Positions 8,693 to 17,254 of a DNA stretch of 64,000 nucleotides are shown in pieces (within the stretch, counting starts at the first letter, position 1; every line of letters starts with the position of its first letter). A program made the position numbers and the translations under genes. Source of the stretch: Ferrithrix thermotolerans DSM 19514 (GTDB lineage Bacteria; Actinomycetota; Acidimicrobiia; Acidimicrobiales; CAIXPF01); assembly GCA_945906305.1 (NCBI GenBank), contig CAMDQT010000013.1:27752-91751 (forward strand). Reading direction: 5' to 3'. Under the pieces are notes generated by a model, which worked only from the letters and a program-made list of their open reading frames with translations, had not been told where the DNA came from and ran no database searches.

Positions 8693-9730
8693 ATGCCATT
8701 GAGGATCGGCTACGGGGTACTCACCTGTCAGCGTCTTGCCGGCAGCGACCGCCCGTTCGAGGAGATCTACCAAGACGAACTGGCTTTCGCGGTCGAGGCC
8801 GAACGGCTCGGCTTCGATTCGGTGTGGTTGTCCGAGCACCACTTCACCGAGGACGGCTACTTGTCCGCCATCTTCCCCATGATGGCGGCGGTGGCGGCGC
8901 GTACGAGTCGAGTTGATCTCGGCACCGACGTGATCCTCTCCCCCATGCACCATCCGTTGCGATTCGCCGAGGACGCGGCTGCGGTGGCGGTGCTCGCCGG
9001 CGCCGATCGCGAGCTGCAGTTGGGCCTGGCCATCGGCTACCGCGACGAAGAGTTCGCCGCCTGGGGGGTGCCGAAATCGGAGCGAGTGGCCCGCCTCGAA
9101 GAGCACGTCGAGCTGGCTCGCAAAGCCTGGACCGGACAGCGCTTCAGCCATCACGGCGCGGTGGTCGACGTCGAAGACCTCGTACTGCGACCGGCCCCCG
9201 CCCGAGTTCCCAAGCTGTGGATTGGTGGTTGGGTCGATGCGGCGATCCGCCGGGCGGCGCGCATCGGCGACGGTTACGTGTCGCCCTCTACCGGGGTGCG
9301 AGACACCCGCCGCCGCCTCCGCGTCCTCGATGCCGCAGCGGAGGAGGCGGGCCGCGAGCACCCACTGCCCATCAGTACCTTCACCTGGTCGGCCTTCGAT
9401 GATGGCCATGGCGTCGCGGCATCTGTGCGCGCCGGCGTACAGCACCTGCACGAGGGTTACCGCGAGTGGTACTCCAGTTCCAGCGACTGGGGTGGTGGAC
9501 GCGAGTTCGGCCAGAAACTCGTGGCGTTCTCCGACGGTACCGGCTGGATTCAGTCCGGTAGCAGCGAACAACTCGTCGACGGCCTTGGTGCGCTCTGCGC
9601 CGAGGCTGGCGCCGGACGATCCTTCGAACTCGGGGTACGGCTGCACTACCCCGGAATGGGCCGAGCCGAAGTACTTGACGCCATGGGCCGTTTCGCGGCG
9701 GAGGTCATGGCCGCATTGCGCACGGCCTGA
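8693..9730 (+). CDS. LLM-class flavin/F420-dependent oxidoreductase
   Basis: A 345-residue luciferase-like monooxygenase. It starts LRIGYGVLTCQRLAG, continues with GFDSVWLSEHHFTEDGY (the SEHHF block of luciferase-type enzymes), VDLGTDVILSPMHHP, and LQLGLAIGYRDEEFAAWGV for cofactor phosphate binding. KLWIGGWVDAAIRRAARIGDGY is the late-barrel signature. The ATG at 8693 immediately follows the stop of the NTF2-like gene, implying an operon. The SEHHF version is more typical of FMN-type monooxygenases than of the F420 dehydrogenases elsewhere in this window, but the cofactor cannot be decided by eye. Confidence 0.88.
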   Translation: MPLRIGYGVLTCQRLAGSDRPFEEIYQDELAFAVEAERLGFDSVWLSEHHFTEDGYLSAIFPMMAAVAARTSRVDLGTDVILSPMHHPLRFAEDAAAVAVLAGADRELQLGLAIGYRDEEFAAWGVPKSERVARLEEHVELARKAWTGQRFSHHGAVVDVEDLVLRPAPARVPKLWIGGWVDAAIRRAARIGDGYVSPSTGVRDTRRRLRVLDAAAEEAGREHPLPISTFTWSAFDDGHGVAASVRAGVQHLHEGYREWYSSSSDWGGGREFGQKLVAFSDGTGWIQSGSSEQLVDGLGALCAEAGAGRSFELGVRLHYPGMGRAEVLDAMGRFAAEVMAALRTA

Positions 9731-9752
9731 GCAGTGCGGCTCGACACCCGCT

Positions 9753-11381
9753 TCAGACCCAGCCGGTCAGCTGATCCCACAGCGCGGCCGGGTCAGCGGG
9801 GGCCCGCTCCGCCCGCCAGGCCACCATGAGGTCGGGTCGAACCAGGGTCAGCGCCCGGTCGTAGACCAGCCCCACGACGGCCACGTCGACGTCGAGGACG
9901 GTCAGGGCGATGCCCCGCCGGGAGGCCTCCTGCACGATGGCGGCGACCTCAACCGTGGAGTCGGTCCGAACGAGGTTGAACCCCATTCCGAAACGGTCGT
10001 AGAGCGCCTCGTCCTGCTCAACCCAGACGTGTGGGGCCCGATGGCCCGGCCGCGACGTCGGTACATACTGTTGTGGATGGTCTTCGGGCTCGGGAGTACC
10101 GTCAGGAATGCAGATCGGTGAATCGGGGTAGCGGTAGCCCAGCAACACCCCGAAGGAGGCGATGAGACTCTCCTGTTCGATCAACTCGGTCCGCAGACCG
10201 GCCCGCAGCGTGTCCGCGGCGGGAGAGTCCTCGTCGAGGAGGTCACCGTGCACCATCGCGGCGGCGAGCCGCTCGTAGAGCTCACGGGAGAGCGCGGTAT
10301 TGCGCTGCCCCACCGGACGACGCTCCAACTCGTAGGTGCCCAGTAGACGCGGACCACCCCAACCTTGCAGCATCGCCCGCAGCTTCCACGCCAGATCGAC
10401 CGCATCGGAGACCCCGGTATTCATGCCGAAGCCACCGGTGGGCGAAAACAGGTGCACGGCATCGCCACTCAGCCAGACCCTGCCCCGGCCGTAGGACGTC
10501 GCGGTCAGCGCATGGGCGGTCCAGGGCTGCACCGACTGCAGCGTGATCGGGGTCGACGCGCCGAGCATCGCTTCGATGCGCGCCACAGGGTCTATCTCGT
10601 CCCACCGTTCGTGCGGGCCGAGTTGCACGTGGTAGGTCCATGACTCGCCGCGATCCCAGTTGATGAGGTATCCGGCATGGTTGCGGTGCAGCGGGAAGTA
10701 GATGTTGGCCGGTCCGAACGAATGCGCCGACATCAGCTCGGGCGCCCGGAAGTAGATCGAGACGAACTCGGCGAGGCCACCCTGCCCGTCGTAGCCGATA
10801 CCCAAGCCGGCCCGAACCATCGAACGACTACCGTCGCAGCCAACCAAGTACTGCGAACGGATGACCTGCTCGGTACCTTCCTCGTCGCACACCAACGTCT
10901 CGACATGGCCATCGTGCACGGTGAAAGACCGCGCTTGCACCCCGACTCGCAGTTCAGCCTGCGCCAACTGCGCCAGGTGAGCTCGCAAGATCTCCTCGAC
11001 CTCGTTCTGGCCGACGTTGCACTTGAGGTAGGGCGACCAGTGCAGCCGTTCAGCCGGGCCGAAGGGCGTAAGGCGGCGCATGGCATCGAGATGGGTCTGA
11101 CTCGGCAGCGACAGCCGGTGAATCTCCCGGCCGTTCAACGAGCTCACCCAGTAGTAGTCCGCCGGATTGTCCGGCGGTATGCCCGCCGCCACGAGGGAAT
11201 CGGCCACGCCCCAACGGCGGTAGTACTCCATGGTACGGCAGGCGACGGCGTTGGCCCGAGGGTGAGGGTTGACCGTCCGCCGTTGTTCGACCACCACCGA
11301 GTCGATCCCATGGTGGGCCAACTCCGCCGCCAGGGAAAGACCTACGCTCCCGCCCCCGACGATCAGGACCGCGGTATCCAA
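9753..11381 (-). CDS. FAD-dependent aromatic hydroxylase (MhpA/phenol hydroxylase type)
   Basis: A 542-residue class A flavoprotein monooxygenase. The Rossmann motif GGGSVG is at residues 9-14, the second FAD/NAD motif lies in LVGCDGSRSMVR, and WLSGDAVHLFSPTGGFGMN is the ribose-binding GD motif. A C-terminal thioredoxin-like extension (after about 390) is as in MhpA and phenol 2-monooxygenases. It should hydroxylate an aromatic ring with NAD(P)H and O2. The start appears to be TTG 11381 with GGGGGAGGT eight bases upstream; no ATG fits. It follows the TauD gene by 19 bases on the same strand, so the two oxygenases are likely one transcript. Confidence 0.88.
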   Translation of the reverse strand: MDTAVLIVGGGSVGLSLAAELAHHGIDSVVVEQRRTVNPHPRANAVACRTMEYYRRWGVADSLVAAGIPPDNPADYYWVSSLNGREIHRLSLPSQTHLDAMRRLTPFGPAERLHWSPYLKCNVGQNEVEEILRAHLAQLAQAELRVGVQARSFTVHDGHVETLVCDEEGTEQVIRSQYLVGCDGSRSMVRAGLGIGYDGQGGLAEFVSIYFRAPELMSAHSFGPANIYFPLHRNHAGYLINWDRGESWTYHVQLGPHERWDEIDPVARIEAMLGASTPITLQSVQPWTAHALTATSYGRGRVWLSGDAVHLFSPTGGFGMNTGVSDAVDLAWKLRAMLQGWGGPRLLGTYELERRPVGQRNTALSRELYERLAAAMVHGDLLDEDSPAADTLRAGLRTELIEQESLIASFGVLLGYRYPDSPICIPDGTPEPEDHPQQYVPTSRPGHRAPHVWVEQDEALYDRFGMGFNLVRTDSTVEVAAIVQEASRRGIALTVLDVDVAVVGLVYDRALTLVRPDLMVAWRAERAPADPAALWDQLTGWV

Positions 11382-11400
11382 TGTGTGTTACCTCCCCCGC

Positions 11401-12306
11401 TCATTGCTCCGCCAGCGCCCATTCGTTGATCGTGCCCGCGGGAGCGTCACCAGCGATGGTCGTACGACGCATGATGCGGGCCTTCGCACTGTCCCACGGA
11501 CGCCCGCGATGCAGCATGCAACGGTTGTCCCACAGCACGGCATCTCCGGCACTCCAGCGATGGGAGTAGACCCGAGGCGGCTGGCAGGCACCCTCGAGTA
11601 GCGCATCGAGCAGCGTCCGGCTCTCGACGTCGCCGAGCCCTTCCACCACACGGGCGTGACGGCCGACGAACAACGATCGGCGGCCCGTAGGCTCGTGGAC
11701 GCGGACCAGCGGCTGTCGGACGGGCGGGAGGTTCTGTTCCTCCTCGGGATTCAACGGCGCGTCAGGCATGGCCTGATGCTGGGAATACGCGGCAGAATGC
11801 ACCGCCACCATGGCCGCTATGCGACGTTGCGTCGCCTCATCGAGCGCGTCATAGGCCGCCCTCATATCGGTGAACTCGGTCTCACCGCCCACCTCAGGAA
11901 CCTCCAGCGCCACCAGCATCGAGGCCTTGGCCGAGATGCGCTTGAAGGAACTGTCCGAATGCCACTCCTGGTTGCCACGCAGGAACTGGTTGAGCTTGTG
12001 ATTGGGGTCGCTCACCAGTTGGCCGCGGCGATTGATGTTGGCCAAAGTCAACGTGGTCGGGCGCGAACCATGTTCACCCCGGCGCAAGTCCGTGTTCTCC
12101 AACGCCCCGATCCGGCGGCTGAAGGCCACCTGGTCCACCTCGGCGAGATACTGGCCGGGAAAGGCCAGTACCCCATAGGTGTGCCACGCCTGTTGCACCA
12201 CGGCGAAGGCCGCCTCATCGAGGGTGGCCAGCGCCACTCCGGTGACCGTCGCTCCGCACGAGCCCGCATGCGGGCTGACCACCACCGCGGCTGCTTGATC
12301 ACCCAT
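11401..12306 (-). CDS. TauD/TfdA-family 2-oxoglutarate dioxygenase
   Basis: A 301-residue Fe(II)/2-oxoglutarate dioxygenase. The facial triad is visible as His116-x-Asp118 (EWHSDSSF) and His266 (MLHRGRP), with Arg280/281 (IMRRTTI) for 2-oxoglutarate. TauD/TfdA enzymes hydroxylate next to a leaving group, for example sulfonates or phenoxyacetates. ATG 12306 is preferred over GTG 12312 because AGGGGA sits about eight bases before the ATG. It heads the pair with the FAD hydroxylase downstream and is divergent from a VOC protein; together these resemble an aromatic-ether or aryl-acid degradation set, though no substrate can be read. Confidence 0.9.
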   Translation of the reverse strand: MGDQAAAVVVSPHAGSCGATVTGVALATLDEAAFAVVQQAWHTYGVLAFPGQYLAEVDQVAFSRRIGALENTDLRRGEHGSRPTTLTLANINRRGQLVSDPNHKLNQFLRGNQEWHSDSSFKRISAKASMLVALEVPEVGGETEFTDMRAAYDALDEATQRRIAAMVAVHSAAYSQHQAMPDAPLNPEEEQNLPPVRQPLVRVHEPTGRRSLFVGRHARVVEGLGDVESRTLLDALLEGACQPPRVYSHRWSAGDAVLWDNRCMLHRGRPWDSAKARIMRRTTIAGDAPAGTINEWALAEQ

Positions 12307-12509
12307 CGTCACGTTCCCCTGTCACTGGGATCTGCGCCCAACGCCATCATCATCTTTCCAGCAGATGCGACGTCGGTGCACGCGATCTGCCCCGGTGAGC
12401 CGATCGGAGCCAGAATCGAGCACCGCCGTCCGAGGCGCAGCACTAGGCTTCGCGCCGCAGGTCGGCAGCACCGCAGCGGTGCAACTGCCGTGGCCAGGAG
12501 GAACGAACC

Positions 12510-13070
12510 ATGTCGTCGTCAGCCCTTCGCCTCGAGGTCGCCCATAGCGTCCTCTACGTCCACGACGTTGATCAGATGATCTCGTTTTACCGCGACATGC
12601 TTGGCTTCGAGGTAACCGACCGGGGTCCGATCGGACCGAACGAAATCGTCTTCCTGTCCCAGATCGCCAACCACCACCACCAAGTGGCCTTCGTCACCGG
12701 GCGCGACGAACCATCCCGGTCGGTCACCACCCACCACACCGCCTACCGCTCCGCGGGCACCCTCGACGATCTCAAAGCCCTGCACGAAAAGCTCAAGGCC
12801 GATCCCGCAGTGAGCGCCATCCGGCCTCTGACCCACGGCAACGCCTGGTCGGTGTACTTCCAAGACCCCGAGTTCAATGGGGTCGAGGTCTTCATCGACA
12901 CGCCGTGGCACGTGAAGCAACCGCAGGGCAAAGCCCTCGACCTGTCTCGCCCCAACGACGAGATCGTGGCCACCACCCGTGAAGCTTTCGCCGATGAACC
13001 GGAATTCGGGGATATCTCGGCGTTCTACCAGCGCCGGGCCGAGCATCTAGGCGCACGCCGCGGCGGCTGA
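12510..13070 (+). CDS. VOC-family (glyoxalase/extradiol dioxygenase-like) protein
   Basis: A 186-residue protein with the vicinal-oxygen-chelate fold in two beta-alpha-beta-beta-beta modules. AHSVLYVHDVDQMISFYRDM begins module 1, with the candidate metal His near residue 12; THHTAYRSAGTLDDL supplies a second His; and the FNGVEVFIDTP strand offers the Glu ligand. This layout is shared with ring-cleaving dioxygenases, glyoxalases and epimerases. AGGAGG lies about seven bases before the ATG. The gene is divergent from the TauD/hydroxylase pair, so a role in opening an aromatic ring after hydroxylation is plausible but not shown. The C-terminal 35 residues are charged and helical. Confidence 0.85.
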   Translation: MSSSALRLEVAHSVLYVHDVDQMISFYRDMLGFEVTDRGPIGPNEIVFLSQIANHHHQVAFVTGRDEPSRSVTTHHTAYRSAGTLDDLKALHEKLKADPAVSAIRPLTHGNAWSVYFQDPEFNGVEVFIDTPWHVKQPQGKALDLSRPNDEIVATTREAFADEPEFGDISAFYQRRAEHLGARRGG

Positions 13071-13167
13071 GCGGAAGCGGCCCGGGGTCGAGCACCCGAA
13101 CCGGATCGATCTGGTGCGAAAACGGCGACGGGCCGCCACCGGAGGGGCAGCGACCCGTCCCGACTAC

Positions 13168-14298
13168 TCAGTCGACAATGGCCTCGACCCGCTCGTCAGC
13201 GTGCAGTACCGGCAGCACCTCGGCGGCAAAGAGGCGCATGCTGCGCTCGGCCATTTCCACCGGCAGGTCCCCGAAGGTGAAGACCCCAACGAACTCTGAC
13301 GCATCGGTGGTTTGGCGAATGACCCGCAGCTTCTCGATGCATGTCTCGGGGGTACCCCACACCTGGTTGCGGGCGAAAATCTCAACGACCTTCTCCTCGC
13401 CGACCTTCGCCCGAGCGTGGGCCATCTTGGCGTAGAAGTCGTAACCGCCGGCCTTGGTGAAGTGCTCGGCGTCGTGGAACTCATAGTGACGCAGGGCCGA
13501 ATCGTTATAGCTGGTCATGTACTGACGGGCGGTCTCCCACGCCTCGTCGGGATCCTCCGAGCAGTACACCCAGCACACCACGATGGGCTTTTGCGCCTCC
13601 ATGCCGTGTTGCGCCCTCAGGTCGTTGTAGACGACGACCTCTTGGCCGATTTCCTCCCAACCCTTCTGCGGGATGAAGAGCGCGCCCAGCCCGGCCTCGG
13701 CGGCGATGGGAATGGTCTCGGGGCTACCCCAAGCGCAGTACATGCGGCTGGCGAGATCCGTCGAGCGCGGCTGGGGTCGGATCGACATCGAGGGGATCTG
13801 GTGATAGGTGCCCTCAAAGGAGAACTCCTGGTTGGACAGAGCACGACGGACCACCTCGAGTGACTCCAGGAACCGCTGGCGGGACTCGCCCATCGCGGTA
13901 CGGAACCCTTCGAACTCGACCCGGCCAGCGCCACGACCGAAGCCGAGCGTCACCTTGCGCCCGCCGGCGAGCAGATCGAGCATGGCGATCTCTTCGGCGA
14001 CGCGGATGGGGTCATGCCACGGCAGCACGATCACCATCGTGCCAAAATCGACCCGCTCGGTTTTCCCGGCCATGAAGGTAAGAAACTGCAACGGGTTGGG
14101 CACCATCGTGTAGGGCGTGAAATGGTGCTCCACCGTCCAGATGGAATCGAAGCCCAGCGGCTCGACCAGGCAGGCAAGATGCACGCCCTCGTCGTACACC
14201 TGCTGGTCGGTACGGGCGGGCGGGCCGTCGTAGCCACGAGCCTCGTAGCGGTCCCAATCCCCGTAGTTCTGCATGAAAAAGCTGGCCCCGAAACGCAT
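13168..14298 (-). CDS. LLM-class oxidoreductase (alkanal monooxygenase-like)
   Basis: A 376-residue luciferase-like protein. Blocks include FDSIWTVEHHFTPYTMVPNP, VDFGTMVIVLPWHDP, and KVTLGFGRGAGRVEFEGF for cofactor binding, followed by the CAWGSPETIPIAAEAGLG strand. The FTPYTMVPNP segment and the length are typical of long-chain alkanal monooxygenase-like LLM members, which are commonly FMNH2- rather than F420-linked. It lies 106 bases downstream of a CoA transferase on the same strand and may share its transcript, pairing oxygenation with CoA activation. Substrate unknown. Confidence 0.88.
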   Translation of the reverse strand: MRFGASFFMQNYGDWDRYEARGYDGPPARTDQQVYDEGVHLACLVEPLGFDSIWTVEHHFTPYTMVPNPLQFLTFMAGKTERVDFGTMVIVLPWHDPIRVAEEIAMLDLLAGGRKVTLGFGRGAGRVEFEGFRTAMGESRQRFLESLEVVRRALSNQEFSFEGTYHQIPSMSIRPQPRSTDLASRMYCAWGSPETIPIAAEAGLGALFIPQKGWEEIGQEVVVYNDLRAQHGMEAQKPIVVCWVYCSEDPDEAWETARQYMTSYNDSALRHYEFHDAEHFTKAGGYDFYAKMAHARAKVGEEKVVEIFARNQVWGTPETCIEKLRVIRQTTDASEFVGVFTFGDLPVEMAERSMRLFAAEVLPVLHADERVEAIVD

Positions 14299-14404
14299 CA
14301 GCTCTCAACCCCCGAGTTCGTCGTCAAGGCCGACCCTAGCCCAGGCGATCGGGCTGCGCGGTCCCCGATCCGACGGGCCAAGGTCCCAAACTCGTCTGGC
14401 GCGC

Positions 14405-15616
14405 TCACCAGATGGCCTCGTCGATGCGCAGTTGGACGATCTCGTCCTCGCTGAAACCCAACTCGACGAGAATTTCATCGCTGTGTTCTCCGTACGCCGC
14501 GGCCAGGCCACGAACGCCGCGGAAGCCATCCACCTCGAAAGGGGCGGGAGGGCCGACGAAGCCGTCATCGAAGGTGACGAGGTACTCGTTGGCGAGGATG
14601 TTCTCATCCGTAGCGAGGTCACCGAGTCGGTTCACCGGTGCCACCCAGGCGCCGGCCTCGCGCAACAGCCGCCACCAGTGCGCGGTGGTGTTGGTACGCA
14701 GATGGGCGCCGAAGATGGGCCGGAACTCGTCGCGGTTCGCAGTCACCGCCTTGAGATTCCCAAAGCGCTCGTCCTCGAGCAGGTCGGACCGGCCCACCGC
14801 CCGGGCGATCACCGGCCAATGGGGCGGCTGAATGGCCGCGATGGCCACCCAGCCATCGGAGGTCTCATACACCGTGAACAGTGGGTTGGTGGTGCCGTCG
14901 TGGGCGAATCGCTCCATCCGGGTGCCCATGTTCACGGCCACGCCAAGGGCCTGTAGCTGGATCCACAGCAGCGCCTGCGTCTGGGAGGTACCCACCAAGC
15001 AACCACGACCGGTGCGGCCCCGCTTGAGCAAACCGGCCATGATCGCGGACGCCATGTTCGAACCCGTCAAAATGTCGCTCATCGAGCCCGGGGGGTAGTT
15101 CGGTACCTCGGTCGGCGCCGTACTGTCCATGAAACCGGCGTAGGCCATGCCCACGGTGTCCTGGCACGGGTCGTCCGCCATTGGTCCCCGCAGACCGAAC
15201 CCGGCCCCACGGCAGTACACCAAGCGAGGGTTGAGAGCCAACAAGGTGTCGGGGTCGGCCCCGAGCAGGGCCAAACCGCCCTCGCGCAGGTTGCTGACGA
15301 ATACGTCGGCCCGTTCAATCAATCGCTCGAACACCACCCGGCCGGCGTCGGAACCGACGTCGAGGGCCAAGGCCCGCTTGTTGCGATTCAACGACGCGTA
15401 CATCCACTCCCGGCCACGGTCATCGAAGTCCACCCCGAAGGCGCTGCGGAAGCCGCGCATATAGTCGGCCTTGCCGACCTGTTCAATCTTGATCACGTCT
15501 GCACCGAGGCTGGCCAGGGTAAGTCCGGCCACCGGGCCCTGCACGTACATCGACAACTCGACGACCCGGATGCCCTCGAGGGGGCCGCTGTTCTCGCTGC
15601 TGTGCTGCATGACCAT
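14405..15616 (-). CDS. CaiB/BaiF-family CoA transferase
   Basis: A 403-residue class III CoA transferase. It has the N-terminal EGIRVVELSMYVQGP, SLGADVIKIEQVG, the CoA-contacting ASLNRNKRALALDV, and the likely catalytic Asp181 in GSMSDILTG. The usual NFRPG motif reads NLREGG. Class III enzymes move CoA between acyl-CoAs and carboxylic acids. Two ATGs compete at 15616 and 15610; GAGAGG upstream is better spaced for the inner one, and both begin after the divergent LLM gene. A same-strand LLM gene follows. It probably activates a carboxylate produced by the neighbouring oxidoreductases (inference). Confidence 0.9.
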   Translation of the reverse strand: MVMQHSSENSGPLEGIRVVELSMYVQGPVAGLTLASLGADVIKIEQVGKADYMRGFRSAFGVDFDDRGREWMYASLNRNKRALALDVGSDAGRVVFERLIERADVFVSNLREGGLALLGADPDTLLALNPRLVYCRGAGFGLRGPMADDPCQDTVGMAYAGFMDSTAPTEVPNYPPGSMSDILTGSNMASAIMAGLLKRGRTGRGCLVGTSQTQALLWIQLQALGVAVNMGTRMERFAHDGTTNPLFTVYETSDGWVAIAAIQPPHWPVIARAVGRSDLLEDERFGNLKAVTANRDEFRPIFGAHLRTNTTAHWWRLLREAGAWVAPVNRLGDLATDENILANEYLVTFDDGFVGPPAPFEVDGFRGVRGLAAAYGEHSDEILVELGFSEDEIVQLRIDEAIW

Positions 15617-15698
15617 GAGCCTCTCACCAACGGCAGGGGACGCGCCCACATCAGGCGGACTGGCGCCGCCAGACAGGGCGTGGCGGTAGCATCCGGCG

Positions 15699-16544
15699 AT
15701 GAAATTCGGGATGCAGGGAGCCAACCTCGGCCGCTACGCCAGCCGTGACGGGGCCATGGAATTGATCGAGACCGCCGAGCAGGTCGGACTGTCGACCCTG
15801 TGGACAGCAGACCACATCGTCCTTCCGACGAGCTACGAATCCGCTTATCCCTACAGCCCCGATGGTCGCATCCCCGGCGGACGCACGGATTTCGACTTTC
15901 CCGAGTTGCTGATCTGGATGGCCTACGTGGCCTCGGCGCTGCGCACGGTGCGCTTGGCCACTGGCGTCGTCATCCTCCCCCAACGCAACCCCTTGCTGCT
16001 GGCCAAGCAGTACGCCACCCTCGACAACCTGCTGGTGTCGGACCTCGCCCTCGGAATCGGCGTGGGCTGGTTGGAGGAGGAATGCGTGGCTCTCGGTGTG
16101 CCATGGGAGAGGCGCGGCGATCGTACTGATGAGTATGTCGCGGCGATGCGGGCACTGTGGGCGGACGGGCCGACCACCTTCGAAGGTGAGTTCTGCCACT
16201 TTGATTCCATCCACTGCCTGCCTCGGCCCCGCCGGGGCACTATTCCGATCATCGTTGGCGGCCACACCGAGGCCGCCGCCCGGCGCGCAGGGCGGATCGG
16301 CGACGGGTTCTACCCGTGGAAGCTGCCCATCGAGCGGCTGAGCCGACTCATTCAGGTGATGACGGCCGAGGCCGTGCAGGCCGGAAGGGACCCCTCCGTC
16401 ATCGAAATCATCGCCGGGGAGGAAAAGGACCCCAACCAGTACCATCGCCTCGCCGAACTCGGCGTGACCGAAATCGCCATGGGTCCAATGGGCATCGAGA
16501 AGCTCAAGCGTTTCGGCGATGAGGTCATCGCGCCGCATCGCTGA
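15699..16544 (+). CDS. LLM-class F420-dependent oxidoreductase (TIGR03619-like)
   Basis: A 281-residue LLM protein with the short N-terminus KFGMQGANLGRYAS, TLWTADHIVLPTSYES, YPYSPDGRIPGG, and the cofactor segment DLALGIGVGWLEEECVALGV, then IPIIVGGHTEAAARRAGRIGDGFYPW. This combination matches the TIGR03619 F420 group (Rv2161c-like) from memory. It closely resembles the LLM protein at 20795-21667 in the same window (shared YPYS-DGR, LIWMAYVASA and GIGVGWLEEE), so the two are paralogues. It is divergent from the CoA transferase. Substrate unknown. Confidence 0.92.
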   Translation: MKFGMQGANLGRYASRDGAMELIETAEQVGLSTLWTADHIVLPTSYESAYPYSPDGRIPGGRTDFDFPELLIWMAYVASALRTVRLATGVVILPQRNPLLLAKQYATLDNLLVSDLALGIGVGWLEEECVALGVPWERRGDRTDEYVAAMRALWADGPTTFEGEFCHFDSIHCLPRPRRGTIPIIVGGHTEAAARRAGRIGDGFYPWKLPIERLSRLIQVMTAEAVQAGRDPSVIEIIAGEEKDPNQYHRLAELGVTEIAMGPMGIEKLKRFGDEVIAPHR

Positions 16545-16614
16545 ACACCAAGCCTCAGTGCTAGGTCGTCATTCGGCTCGGCGTCCGGCAACCCGCCCGT
16601 GGCGCGGCCGTGCC

Positions 16615-17229
16615 TCAGGAGGGGTGCGTTACGGCCAGCCGTGAGGCCCGGGCATCGCCCGCATCCTCGAGCAACCAGATCAGGCTCGCGCCGGGCGGAG
16701 CGCCAATGGAGGCCAGCAGAAGGGACTCCGCGAGGGGCCCGCGGCCATCGCGACGGCTGAAGGCGCGCCGCGTCCCTCCAACGCCGAAGGGCTGAACCGG
16801 CACGCTGCCCTGCCGTCGGCAGCGGGCGACCACCGCGTCGAGAGCCAGCCGTCGCCGCAGCGCCGGGTCGACCAGGCCCAGGGTGCACATGGCCCAGCGG
16901 TCCTCCGCCCCCTCCACGCTGAGGGCGCCGTCCTCCGACGTTGCTGAAAACCGGGCCGTCATCAAGTCTTTCCAGGACTTTTCCATCAACTCGGGTCCAG
17001 AGGCCCGGGGCAACGGCCCGGTCCAGACCGGCCAGGTTCCGACCGGATCGAATCGACGGCGGATCACTCCCAACACGGCGATGCAGGAAGGCCACCGCGC
17101 CCCGAGCGCGCACAGCGCCAGTTCACCAAGAGGATCGGTATGGTCCTCCAGCACGACCGCACCGCCCTGCCAGGTGATGCGGTGTTCGGCGCCCTCACAC
17201 ACCAACGCGCTGCTGAACCGCGACCTCAT
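16615..17229 (-). CDS. Hypothetical protein
   Basis: An open frame of 204 residues that I do not recognise. It has no signal peptide or membrane span, no tandem repeats, and a balanced composition with GC-rich third positions like its neighbours. Visible segments are HRITWQGGAVVLEDHTDP, ALCALGARWPSCIAVL and GASLIWLLEDAGDARAS; the TWPVWTGPLPR stretch is proline/tryptophan-rich. It converges on the LLM gene and is read toward it; the amidohydrolase ends just beyond its 5' end. The ATG at 17229 is preferred over GTG 17235. It may be real, but nothing else supports a function. Confidence 0.55.
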   Translation of the reverse strand: MRSRFSSALVCEGAEHRITWQGGAVVLEDHTDPLGELALCALGARWPSCIAVLGVIRRRFDPVGTWPVWTGPLPRASGPELMEKSWKDLMTARFSATSEDGALSVEGAEDRWAMCTLGLVDPALRRRLALDAVVARCRRQGSVPVQPFGVGGTRRAFSRRDGRGPLAESLLLASIGAPPGASLIWLLEDAGDARASRLAVTHPS

Positions 17230-17254
17230 CGACACCGATTAGGCACCTAACGGT

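Noticed and set aside
8678..9646. 322-residue open frame on the minus strand
   Set aside because: Shadow of the LLM gene 8693-9730, which has the full family signature.
13127..13159. GACGGG...CCCGTC hairpin between VOC and LLM genes
   Set aside because: Six paired bases and a 21-base loop with mismatches; too weak for a terminator call.
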